A stretch of 8,815 nucleotides of DNA, taken from assembly GCA_025929655.1 (NCBI GenBank), contig JAICPV010000065.1:1-8815 (forward strand), in the 5' to 3' direction. The DNA is from Pyrinomonadaceae bacterium. GTDB lineage: Bacteria > Acidobacteriota > Blastocatellia > Pyrinomonadales > Pyrinomonadaceae. Under the pieces are notes generated by a model that saw only the letters and a program-made list of their open reading frames with translations, was not told where the DNA came from and ran no database searches. The position numbers and the translations under genes were made by a program. This document shows, piece by piece, positions 1-6,204 of this stretch (positions are counted from its first letter, which is position 1; each line of letters opens with the position of its first letter).

Positions 1-276
1 ATAGTTCACCGAAAGCTCGAGTACGCAGTTAAGGCTGCCCAGATCCTTCGCGAATCGCTCGACCGCGCCGATCCCGAAAAACGCGCACGCATCCTCGGGC
101 CCGCTCAAGCCTCGATCGCCCGGATCAAGAACCAGTACCGCCAGCAGATCATCCTTAAATCCCAAAACCGCCGCGAGCTCCGCTCGATGCTCGACACGGC
201 TCTCGCCGAATCCGAAGCCCGCGGCTGCGACCTTCGCATCGTCCATGTCGAGATCGACCCGGTAAATCTGATGTGA
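1..276 (+). CDS. priA: Primosomal protein N' (replication restart helicase PriA), C-terminal fragment
   Basis: Frame 1 is open from the first base to a TGA at 274-276, giving 91 codons of a gene that begins outside the window. The fragment reads as the PriA C-terminal domain. It has the family's ILGPAQASIARIKNQYR segment (usually GPAPAPIAKLRGRYR), followed by an IILKS strand, a helical stretch, and the typical ending VEIDPVNLM (family: D-V-D-P-x-x-L/M). PriA is a cytoplasmic superfamily 2 helicase that recognises stalled forks and reloads the replisome. This part belongs to its DNA/SSB-binding C-terminal region; the helicase motifs and zinc-binding cysteines lie upstream and cannot be checked. 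The gene converges on the Uma2-type gene, with about 56 bp between the stops. Confidence 0.88.
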   Translation: MVHRKLEYAVKAAQILRESLDRADPEKRARILGPAQASIARIKNQYRQQIILKSQNRRELRSMLDTALAESEARGCDLRIVHVEIDPVNLM

Positions 277-293
277 ATGACGGTTTAAGACAA

Positions 294-332
294 TGCTTTA
301 AACGCTTGTTTTAAATAAGCAAGTGCTTTAAA
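294..332 (+). terminator. Possible weak terminator or repeat between priA and the Uma2-type gene
   Basis: The short AT-rich gap between the two convergent genes contains a hairpin: CTTGTTT (305-311) can pair with AAGCAAG (317-323) around a TAAAT loop, using one G-U pair when read as plus-strand RNA. It is flanked by two identical 9-mers, TGCTTTAAA, at 294-302 and 324-332. No clean U-run follows on either strand, so this is only a weak candidate for an intrinsic terminator. It may simply be AT-rich spacer. Confidence 0.25.
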
Positions 333-944
333 TCAGTTGACCGCCCTGCTGCTGAGCTCGGCGTGGCGGAATTTAATGTTGGAATAGATCTCCTGGAGCG
401 AGATCTTTGTGCCGATGGATTCGAGCGAGACAACGTCGTCTCGTTCGTTGTAGATCTTGTAGATCCACTGTTTTGCGTTCTGCTTGGCGTAGTGCTCGAT
501 CCGCATCTCGTCTTCCTTGATCAGAAGACATTCGCGAATGCTCTCCATCGCCAGGAAGCGTTCGAGCTTGGTAGTTTTGGTGGCCGAATGCATCTCGTTC
601 GAGACGATCTCGATCAGAAGGGTCGGATTGAGCAAAACGTCCTGGTTCGCGTCCGCGAAAGACGGCTCGCCGTTAACGATCGCGATATCCGGGTAACAGA
701 CGCTTGTGTTTCCGAGCTTCACGCGTATGTTTGCTATGTACACTTCGCATTTATGCCCACTGAGGCGGCTGCCGACGCCGATCGCGAGGTTGGATACGAT
801 AAGGTTATGCCACCGGTTAGATCCGCTGCGGCCGATCACTTTGCCGTTGAAATATTCGCTGCGTGCGCCGGTTTTGCGTTCGTTCGCGAGATAATCGTCC
901 ATCGTTGATTTTTTAAACTGCTGGCTGGGGACAACTTCATTCAT
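333..944 (-). CDS. Uma2/DUF820 family PD-(D/E)XK-type nuclease, putative
   Basis: 203 aa, the usual length for the Uma2 (COG4636) family. These proteins have a restriction-endonuclease-like fold, and their biological role is not established. Landmarks: E30 in the RSEYFNGKVI stretch (family: Y-E-x-x-D/N-G), a helix with H46, D86 in YPDIAIV, E112 in LLIEIVSNE, and K126 four residues before F130, matching the family's K-x-x-x-Y. D86, E112 and K126 would be the metal/catalytic set. The family's usual SPST loop is replaced by SNEMHS. The start at 942-944 is supported by AGGAG (plus-strand CTCCT, 956-960), about 11 bases upstream. It stands alone, divergent from lpxD. Such genes are often multi-copy and mobile-looking, but no partner gene or repeat here points to a system. 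Its activity is inferred from the family. Confidence 0.8.
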   Translation of the reverse strand: MNEVVPSQQFKKSTMDDYLANERKTGARSEYFNGKVIGRSGSNRWHNLIVSNLAIGVGSRLSGHKCEVYIANIRVKLGNTSVCYPDIAIVNGEPSFADANQDVLLNPTLLIEIVSNEMHSATKTTKLERFLAMESIRECLLIKEDEMRIEHYAKQNAKQWIYKIYNERDDVVSLESIGTKISLQEIYSNIKFRHAELSSRAVN

Positions 945-1203
945 TGTTCCGGATACTCCTATTGCGATGTTCTCTGCTTGGGAGAGCGGGCAACTTCGTT
1001 AGAGGGAAATTTTGCTTGGGAAAATTTTTCTGCAAAACTAGTGTTGCATATAGCAGCCGAGTTTTTCAAGAGCATTATTTTACTGATTTGTGAGCTTTGT
1101 GATGCCTTTGTTTACCTTGTGTTCAGGACCGTCGTGAAACACAAAACTCTCAACACGCAAGACACATTGAATACAAAGGAAATCAGAGGCGATAAACGTC
1201 GAT
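945..1203. other. Intergenic region between divergent Uma2-type gene and lpxD
   Basis: This 259-bp gap is AT-richer than the flanking genes and must hold the promoters for both divergent genes, but I see no convincing -35/-10 pair. Visible structure: a 7-bp inverted repeat, AAATTTT (1007-1013) / AAAATTT (1021-1027); a 9-base direct repeat TGCTTGGGA at 975-983 and 1013-1021; and an imperfect inverted repeat GTGTTCA...TGAAACAC around 1120-1143. The short reading frames here have no recognisable protein and were left out. Confidence 0.5.
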
Positions 1204-2229
1204 ATGAAGCTTTCCGAATTAGCCGAGAATACGTTTTCCATCATTGAGTTGGGCAATGCCGAAATGGAGATCACCGGCGCGGCAGGCCTTGATATCGCTG
1301 AAACGGGTGACGTGACTTTCCTGGCGAATCCGAAATACACGCCCCAAATAAAAACTACTAAAGCTTCGGCGGTGTTCTTGAAAGAGAACGAAACGCTAGG
1401 ACGTGACGATCTCGCGGTTCTGAGAACAAAGGACCCTTACCTTGCTTACACGCGGGCATTGCGGATATTTTATCCCGAGCCCGAACTAAAGCCCGACGTT
1501 CATCCCTCTGCGTTCATCGATGAAACCGCTGACATTGCTCTGAATGTCGAGATCCACGCTAATGCCGTTATCGGCCCGAGATGCAAGATCGCATCCGGCG
1601 TGCGGATCATGCCGAACACAGCCATTTATGAAGGCGTCGAGATCGGCGAGAACACCGTCATTCATTCCGGCGTCTCGATACGCGAAAGCACCGTGATCGG
1701 CAGCAACTGCATTATCCATAACAACACAACGATCGGGTGCGACGGATTCGGGTACGCGAAGGATGAAGAAAGACGCTGGCTGAAAATCCCGCAAACCGGG
1801 CGTGTCGTGATCGAGGACAATGTTGAGATCGGCGCTAATACCGCCATCGACCGTGCGTCCGTAGGCGAAACACGAATAAAACGCGGTGCAAAGATCGACA
1901 ACCTCGTGCAGATCGGCCATTCGTGCACGATCGATGAGGACGCGCTTGTTTGCTCGCAAACCGGACTGGCAGGTTCGTCCGTCATCGGCAAACGCGTTAT
2001 CCTCGCTGGCCAGGTCGGGATCGCGGGCCATTTGAAGGTGGGCGACGATGCGGTTTTGACCGCAAAATCTGCTACTAGCCATGATGTCGAGCCGGGAAAG
2101 ATCGTTTCCGGCATTCCCGGCTTCGAAAATAGGGATTGGCTGCGATCGACCGCCGCTTTTCGTCGTCTCGGCGAATTCGCGTCGCGCCTTCGAGCTCTCG
2201 AGCGGCGCGTTTTCCGCGACGACAACTAG
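1204..2229 (+). CDS. lpxD: UDP-3-O-(3-hydroxyacyl)glucosamine N-acyltransferase LpxD
   Basis: 341 aa, full length for LpxD, which transfers an (R)-3-hydroxyacyl chain from acyl carrier protein to the 2-amino group of UDP-3-O-acyl-glucosamine in lipid A synthesis (cytoplasm, homotrimer). Residues 1-95 are the uridine-binding N-terminal domain, with the characteristic FLANPKY at 40-45. Residues about 98-305 are left-handed beta-helix hexapeptide repeats (for example VEIGEN, TVIGSN, VEIGAN). A short charged helix closes the protein. The catalytic histidine falls at H239 (QIGHSC) and the second conserved histidine at H276 (IAGHLKVG), the same numbers as in E. coli LpxD. The NTAIDRAS segment at 212-219 is also typical. 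The ATG lacks a strong Shine-Dalgarno; AGAGG at 1185-1189 is rather far upstream. No other lpx or bam genes are adjacent. It shows that the organism makes, or once made, lipid A. Confidence 0.96.
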   Translation: MKLSELAENTFSIIELGNAEMEITGAAGLDIAETGDVTFLANPKYTPQIKTTKASAVFLKENETLGRDDLAVLRTKDPYLAYTRALRIFYPEPELKPDVHPSAFIDETADIALNVEIHANAVIGPRCKIASGVRIMPNTAIYEGVEIGENTVIHSGVSIRESTVIGSNCIIHNNTTIGCDGFGYAKDEERRWLKIPQTGRVVIEDNVEIGANTAIDRASVGETRIKRGAKIDNLVQIGHSCTIDEDALVCSQTGLAGSSVIGKRVILAGQVGIAGHLKVGDDAVLTAKSATSHDVEPGKIVSGIPGFENRDWLRSTAAFRRLGEFASRLRALERRVFRDDN

Positions 2230-2230
2230 C

Positions 2231-2752
2231 CTACGACCAGATCGTCCGCATCCGCATTACGGTCTTGTTCGTAAAAAAGTACGGCGGCATCGACTTCCCG
2301 TTTTTTGTCGCGGATATCTTGCCGTTCTGGTCGATATTGGGCAGCGTCATAAAGATGCCGTCGCTCGCGTGCTCCTCGAGGCCCGCTGCGTGAGCCATCT
2401 CGTGCATCATTATCATGTACAGAACATTAGTGTGATTCTGCCACGGCTGTGCCGGCAAATAGATCTCGGCCTCTTCGATCCCGCGGTTGCCCTTCCAGCG
2501 CCGCGCGACGCCGTGGGTGGCCGTGGCCCCGAGCTTCGGATCGTCTTTGCTCCCGCCTGCTACCTTTACGACAACGTTCGCTTTACCTTCGGTGACTATT
2601 TCGTACTTCACAGCCTTCATGATCTTGTCGTTAAAAATAGTCACGCATTGCGCTACCACGCCGGTCCAGAGGCCTTGTTCTGCTTCGTTCCTGATCCTAA
2701 GTGTTTTCGTTTCCCTGACCTTGGGCATCCAGGGTATATCCGGTTCCGCCAT
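2231..2752 (-). CDS. Metzincin (matrixin-like) zinc metalloprotease domain protein, no signal peptide
   Basis: 173 aa. The defining feature is HEMAHAAGLEEH at residues 117-128, a full metzincin zinc motif HExxHxxGxxH: H117, H121 and H128 as ligands, E118 as general base and G124 at the turn. M135 in DGIFM, seven residues after H128, suits the Met-turn and resembles the matrixin spacing. Before it lie a beta-strand pattern (EAEIYLP, 94-100) and a hydrophobic helix LYMIMMHE, as in bacterial M10-like domains. The N-terminus (MAEPDIPWMPKVRETK) has no hydrophobic leader and no recognisable pro-peptide cysteine switch, unlike most secreted members. The start is well supported: AGGAG (plus-strand CTCCT, 2761-2765) lies 8 bases before the ATG. 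The stop codons of this gene and lpxD are separated by a single base. Substrate and location are unknown; protease activity is inferred from the motif alone. Confidence 0.78.
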   Translation of the reverse strand: MAEPDIPWMPKVRETKTLRIRNEAEQGLWTGVVAQCVTIFNDKIMKAVKYEIVTEGKANVVVKVAGGSKDDPKLGATATHGVARRWKGNRGIEEAEIYLPAQPWQNHTNVLYMIMMHEMAHAAGLEEHASDGIFMTLPNIDQNGKISATKNGKSMPPYFFTNKTVMRMRTIWS

Positions 2753-2803
2753 TTCCTTTTCTCCTGTATGAATTCATTTACTCGGCGGCCATGTGATAGC
2801 TTG

Positions 2804-2809
2804 TATAAT
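2804..2809 (+). promoter_or_regulatory. Consensus -10 box TATAAT upstream of msrB
   Basis: A perfect TATAAT lies in the short divergent gap before msrB. No TTGACA-like box sits at 16-18 bp; the nearest, TTTACT at 2777-2782, is 21 bp away. The hexamer alone is modest evidence. A start site a few bases downstream (about 2816) would fit translation from the ATG at 2899 and give an mRNA leader of about 80 bases. Confidence 0.4.
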
Positions 2810-2824
2810 TAGTGCAGCCGAGCG

Positions 2825-2838
2825 GGGGACCTGTCCCC
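2825..2838. repeat. Small GC-rich inverted repeat in the msrB leader
   Basis: GGGGAC (2825-2830) and GTCCCC (2833-2838) are inverted copies two bases apart. In RNA this would be a 5-bp GGGGA/TCCCC stem with a CCTG loop, located between the -10 box and the preferred msrB start. No U-run follows, so it does not look like an attenuator. Its meaning is unknown. Confidence 0.4.
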
Positions 2839-2898
2839 ATCATGCAAGAAGACGAATTTGCGTCCGCACGCAGGACATATTTGAAAGAGGAAAATTGG

Positions 2899-3390
2899 AT
2901 GGCAGAGCAGAAAGTTTCGCGGTCAGGATTTGACATCACCACGCTTTCGAAAGACGAGATCGAACGGCTGGCGAAAGGCCTGAACGAAGAGGAGTATCGG
3001 ATCCTTTTGGATCACGGTACTGAGCCGCCATTCTGCGGAACGCTTTTGGACAATAAAAAAGACGGCACATACGCGTGTCGTCTATGCGGACTGCCGCTTT
3101 TTGCGTCAAAGCACAAGTTCGATTCGGGAACCGGTTGGCCCTCGTTCTATACGCCGTTCGACAAGGATCATTTAACGGAGATCGAGGACATCAGCTACGG
3201 CATGCGCCGGATCGAGATACGCTGCGCCCGCTGCGGCTCACATCAGGGCCACGTCTTCCCCGACGGCCCGGCCCCCACCGGCCTGCGGTATTGCCTCAAT
3301 TCTGCATCACTTGAGTTCTTCGACGAGAACGGCGATATCCCTCAGAAAGCACAAAAAAAGACGGGCCTCGACCCGTCTTCATTCAAATAG
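2899..3390 (+). CDS. msrB: Peptide-methionine (R)-S-oxide reductase MsrB
   Basis: MsrB reduces methionine-R-sulfoxide in proteins back to methionine, usually with thioredoxin. I chose the ATG at 2899 (163 aa) because AGAGGA sits 7 bases before it. The frame is open to a GTG at 2812, but those 29 extra codons look neither like MsrB nor like an export signal. Numbering from 2899, the structural zinc site is CRLC (C60, C63) and CARC (C109, C112). The core has FDSGTGWPSF, GHVFPDGPAPTG and the catalytic C132 in RYCLNSASLEF. The resolving Cys that E. coli has in SGCGW is Thr here (T78), but an extra Cys, C46 in EPPFCGTLLDN, replaces the more usual Thr/Ser and might resolve the sulfenic acid. With no signal peptide it should be cytoplasmic. 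Its last codons overlap a terminator serving the opposite strand. Confidence 0.95.
   Translation: MAEQKVSRSGFDITTLSKDEIERLAKGLNEEEYRILLDHGTEPPFCGTLLDNKKDGTYACRLCGLPLFASKHKFDSGTGWPSFYTPFDKDHLTEIEDISYGMRRIEIRCARCGSHQGHVFPDGPAPTGLRYCLNSASLEFFDENGDIPQKAQKKTGLDPSSFK
3351..3379 (-). terminator. Intrinsic terminator of the minus-strand amidohydrolase operon, inside the end of msrB
   Basis: Read on the minus strand, AAGACGGG pairs perfectly with CCCGTCTT (8-bp stem, plus-strand arms 3358-3365 and 3372-3379) around a 6-base loop. It is followed by a run of T: the plus strand has seven A at 3353-3359, two of them in the stem. This is a classic Rho-independent terminator about 25 bases past the last stop of the operon. 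On the plus strand no U-run follows the hairpin, so it would not terminate msrB efficiently. Confidence 0.8.
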
Positions 3391-3402
3391 ATTTCTTGCC
3401 GC

Positions 3403-4800
3403 CTAAGGAATTATCTCGCTCGATTTCCTTTCCTTGAAACTATCGAACAACTCAGTGTGGCGGCTTGTTAGGGGCAGCAGCCTTCCCTCGATGAATAAGT
3501 ATTTGACGTTCGTTCGCGGGTCGAGCAGGTCGCCGTCGGTTACGACAACGTTCGCCATCTTGCCAATTTCGATCGAACCCATCTTGTCTCCTACGCCGAG
3601 GATCTGCGCGGGATAGAGTGTCACCGACTTGAGAGCCTCTTCCCTCGATAATCCAAAAGCTCCCGCGATCCCGGCTTGATACGGAAGATCGCGAACCTCG
3701 GCGCCCTGATCGCCCGTGCTGATCGCGAACTTGATCCCAGCCTGATGCATTTTCGCCGGTGCCTCGAAAAGGCTGTCGTACGGATCGTCCTCACGGACCG
3801 GCAAGCTGTAGATATGAGTGTAAATGACCGGGATGTTGTTCTTTTTCAGTTCGTCCGCGGACTTCCATGCTTCCTGCCCGCCGAGGATAATGCCCTTGAT
3901 TTTCATCTCGCCGACGAATTTGGCTACAGCACGGATATCGCGGTCGCGCTCCGCCGTGAAGAAGATCGTTTTTTCACCCCGAACGTATGGAATGAGAGCT
4001 TCAAGGCCGAGATTCGTCGGTACAGCCGGAAGCGTTTTATCTTTCGCATACGCCTCGACGGCGCGCCCGTAATTCACCGCGTCGCGAAACAGTTTTTTCA
4101 GTTCGTCGATCTGCGTATCACGGCGCTTGACGGCTTCGTTGAAATCGATCTGCTGCCCACCGCCGCCGAATCCACCGCCACCGCCGAAGCCGCCGCCGCC
4201 CTGTGTTATGCGCGGAAAATTTACAATAAGCCCTGCGATCGGTTCTACTGCCATTTCGGCCTGCGTCGAGCCGTTTAAATTGATCAATGTCGCCTGGCCC
4301 GAAACAATGCCGCCCGTAGGACGCGAGAGTACGGAAGTTATGCCGTTAACTCGCGTCACATTCACATGAGAGGTGTGAGGATTAACCGCCTTGATCGCCT
4401 TAGCGTTCGCATTCATGGAACCAACTTCGGCGGTGTCCAACGTCGCGTTAGCGCCCTGCCCGATCTCGGCAAGGCCGAGATTAGTGCCCGCATCGATCAT
4501 TCCGGGATAGATCGAAAGGCCCTTGCCGTCGATCCGCTCGGCCCCGCCCGGAATTGAAACACCGGCTCCGACCGCTGCGATCCGCCCTTCCTGAATGACG
4601 ACCGTACCGTTCTCGATAACCGCTCCGGAAACCGTGAAGATGCGGGCGTTCGTGATCGCGAAGGTGCCGGCCCGTCCGGTCTGATTCTGCTGCGAGCCGT
4701 CGCTTTGCGCGGTTACCGAGAACAAGGCGCCGCAAATGAAAACGAACGAGCAAAGATCTATGAAACGTTTGGCCTTCTTACATTCTACTTTTGCCTTCAT
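3403..4800 (-). CDS. Exported amidohydrolase-fold protein lacking the metal site (operon gene C, pseudo-amidohydrolase)
   Basis: 465 aa. The N-terminus is an export signal: a basic start (KAKVECKKAKR), a hydrophobic core (FIDLCSFVFICGALFSV) and a likely cut after VTA near residue 31. Residues 46-103 are the amidohydrolase superfamily beta-sandwich entry (TNARIFTVSG...IYPGMID). The superfamily's D-x-H-x-H then reads D103-A-G-T-N107. The later metal-binding histidines are also gone: FFTAERD at 280-286 replaces the HAH strand, and GGQEAWK at 307-313 replaces QHALEAYK of gene B. GKMANVVVTDGD (413-424) is the usual C-terminal sandwich. Residues 201-215 form a Gly-rich GGGGFGGGGGF tract. H142 and H145 (NPHTSH) are the only obvious nearby metal-capable pair. 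The start overlaps the gene B stop in TAATG, implying coupled translation. It is probably a non-catalytic partner, or a protein with changed chemistry; I infer this from the missing residues. Confidence 0.85.
   Translation of the reverse strand: MKAKVECKKAKRFIDLCSFVFICGALFSVTAQSDGSQQNQTGRAGTFAITNARIFTVSGAVIENGTVVIQEGRIAAVGAGVSIPGGAERIDGKGLSIYPGMIDAGTNLGLAEIGQGANATLDTAEVGSMNANAKAIKAVNPHTSHVNVTRVNGITSVLSRPTGGIVSGQATLINLNGSTQAEMAVEPIAGLIVNFPRITQGGGGFGGGGGFGGGGQQIDFNEAVKRRDTQIDELKKLFRDAVNYGRAVEAYAKDKTLPAVPTNLGLEALIPYVRGEKTIFFTAERDRDIRAVAKFVGEMKIKGIILGGQEAWKSADELKKNNIPVIYTHIYSLPVREDDPYDSLFEAPAKMHQAGIKFAISTGDQGAEVRDLPYQAGIAGAFGLSREEALKSVTLYPAQILGVGDKMGSIEIGKMANVVVTDGDLLDPRTNVKYLFIEGRLLPLTSRHTELFDSFKERKSSEIIP
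4156..4200 (-). repeat. Glycine-rich low-complexity tract in operon gene C
   Basis: A run of GGN codons interrupted twice by TTC encodes blocks of Gly separated by single Phe (residues 201-215). It lies just before a charged helix (NEAVKRRDTQIDELKKLF). It is probably a flexible surface loop inserted in the barrel. The repetitive DNA could vary in length between strains. Confidence 0.75.
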
Positions 4801-6200
4801 TATCGGTTGTTCCCCCTGTCCGCTTCATCTCTGTCGGCCGACCGGCGTTCGCTGGGCAGTCGAGGCGGCGTCCCGCCCGCCGCCGGGGCACGGTTCATTT
4901 CGAGCTTTTCCAAAGCCTCGCGTTCCTTCGCCAATTCGGCCCGCATAGTCACATCCTTCGCGCTATCGAAGTAAACATCGCCTTCGATCATGGTAATTTC
5001 GACACGCGAATAAGGACTAAACGGATGGCCGCTCCACACAACGAGGTCACCGTCCTTTCCCTGTTCGATCGAACCGGTGCGTTTATCTATCCCAAGCTGT
5101 TTCGCCGGGTTCAGCGTTATCATCTTCAACGCCTCTTCTTCCGGTACGCCCCCGTATTTTTGCATCTTTGCGGCATCGAGATTGAGCCGCCGCATGCGCT
5201 CGTCGGAATCGGAGTTTATCGAGACGACAACGCCGTTCTTCCAAAGAATGTACCCGTTGTAAGGGATCGAATCGTATGCCTCGAGCTTGTAGCTCCAGCT
5301 GTCGGCGAAAATCGACGCGCCGGTTCCCCGCTTCGCGATCTCGGGGGCGATCTTATAAGCCTCCAAGGCGTGCTGCAGGGTCGCTATGCGGAAGCCGAAC
5401 TCGTCCGCGAGCAGAAGCAGATTGTAATGCTCGTCGGAGCGATAGCCGTGGGCATGAACGAGCCGTTTTCCTTCCAGGATCTCGACCAGCGGTTCCAGCT
5501 CGAGATCGCGCCGCGGTGGAACGTTCGTCTTCCTGGCCTTGAAATCGTCCCACGACCGTTTGTAATCTCTCGCCCGCAGGAATGCGTCCCGGATCACTTC
5601 CATCGTGCCCATGCGAGTGCGGGGGTAGCGTGGGGTCTGGCCGGGTTGGGGCGTGAAATTCGACCGTTTGACGTTTTCTCCGAGCGCGAACTTAATGCCG
5701 GGCGGGGCACCGGCGACCGGAAACTCTTCCACCGTATGGCCCCATTTGAACTTCACCGTCGTGCTCTGGCCACCAATAGGATTAGCTGATCCGTGCAGGA
5801 GTAATGCGGTCGTAACGCCGCCAGCCAGTGCCCTGTAGATCGTGATGTCGCGGGGATCAAGCACGTCACCCACATTCGTCATCGACGAAACGGCGATAGA
5901 TCCTTCATTGATCGCGTCCAGCATTGAGTGCGAATGCGCATCGATGATCCCGGGCGATACATACTTTCCGGCTGCGTCGATCACGCGAACGCCGGCGGGA
6001 GCGGAAATGCCTTTTCCGACCTTTGCGATCTTGCCGTTTGTTACCAGGACGTCGGCATTCTCCAGCGTTCCCCTGGCAGCGGTCATAACCGTCGCGCCCT
6101 TTATCAAAACATCGCCGCCTTTTTGTGCAAAAGCGAATAAACTTCCGGCGAATACCAGGCCCGCCATCGTTAGATATTGAATTACGCGCTTCATATTCAT
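4800..6200 (-). CDS. Exported metal-dependent amidohydrolase with intact active site (operon gene B)
   Basis: 466 aa. Signal peptide at residues 1-26 (MNMKRVIQYLTMAGLVFAGS, cut near AFA|Q). The mature protein is an amidohydrolase superfamily TIM barrel of the imidazolonepropionase/prolidase-like group. Metal-site candidates are all present: H89 and H91 in IDAHSH; K170 in GIKFALGEN (likely carboxylated Lys); H249/H251 in LVHAHGYR; H277 in LQHALEAYK; and D331 in INSDSDE. GSANPIGGQS (137-146) is typical of the exported subgroup found in several phyla. The end of the barrel and sandwich is LNPAKQLGID...GKDGDLVVWSGHP. A highly charged tail (about 415-466) follows. The family hydrolyses cyclic amides or peptides, but no substrate can be read from sequence. 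It sits between two paralogs that lack this site, 4 bp after gene A and overlapping gene C by one base, so it is probably the catalytic member of the set. Confidence 0.92.
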   Translation of the reverse strand: MNMKRVIQYLTMAGLVFAGSLFAFAQKGGDVLIKGATVMTAARGTLENADVLVTNGKIAKVGKGISAPAGVRVIDAAGKYVSPGIIDAHSHSMLDAINEGSIAVSSMTNVGDVLDPRDITIYRALAGGVTTALLLHGSANPIGGQSTTVKFKWGHTVEEFPVAGAPPGIKFALGENVKRSNFTPQPGQTPRYPRTRMGTMEVIRDAFLRARDYKRSWDDFKARKTNVPPRRDLELEPLVEILEGKRLVHAHGYRSDEHYNLLLLADEFGFRIATLQHALEAYKIAPEIAKRGTGASIFADSWSYKLEAYDSIPYNGYILWKNGVVVSINSDSDERMRRLNLDAAKMQKYGGVPEEEALKMITLNPAKQLGIDKRTGSIEQGKDGDLVVWSGHPFSPYSRVEITMIEGDVYFDSAKDVTMRAELAKEREALEKLEMNRAPAAGGTPPRLPSERRSADRDEADRGNNR

Positions 6201-6204
6201 TGGT

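Noticed and set aside
363..908. Plus-strand reading frame of 181 codons opposite the Uma2-type gene
   Set aside because: It lies entirely within the opposite strand of a gene with recognisable family motifs and a good Shine-Dalgarno. Its product shows no known domain.
1486..2225. Minus-strand reading frames opposite lpxD
   Set aside because: They are mirror images of the regular hexapeptide-repeat codons of lpxD, with no domain or ribosome-binding site.
2081..2812. Plus-strand reading frame of 243 codons after lpxD
   Set aside because: It overlaps the end of lpxD and covers the whole metalloprotease gene on the other strand. The HExxHxxGxxH gene is far more convincing.
2812..2898. Longer MsrB starting at GTG 2812 or ATG 2842
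   Set aside because: The extra residues match neither MsrB nor a signal peptide. The ATG at 2899 has AGAGGA at an ideal distance, and the hairpin at 2825-2838 would lie in coding sequence otherwise.
4727..4735. Lipoprotein signal at the Cys (FIC) in the leader of operon gene C
   Set aside because: The residues before the Cys do not form a lipobox (no Leu-Ala/Ser-Gly/Ala-Cys), and a normal signal-peptidase site (VTA) follows.
3403..4800. Gene C as a decaying pseudogene
   Set aside because: The frame is intact for 465 codons with signal peptide, coupled start and terminator. It shares retained motifs with gene A, so it looks maintained.
4791..5789. Plus-strand reading frame of 332 codons opposite operon gene B
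   Set aside because: It is long only because the codon pattern of gene B leaves few antisense stops. The translation is Arg/Pro-rich without motifs, and gene B has signal peptide, metal site and operon spacing.
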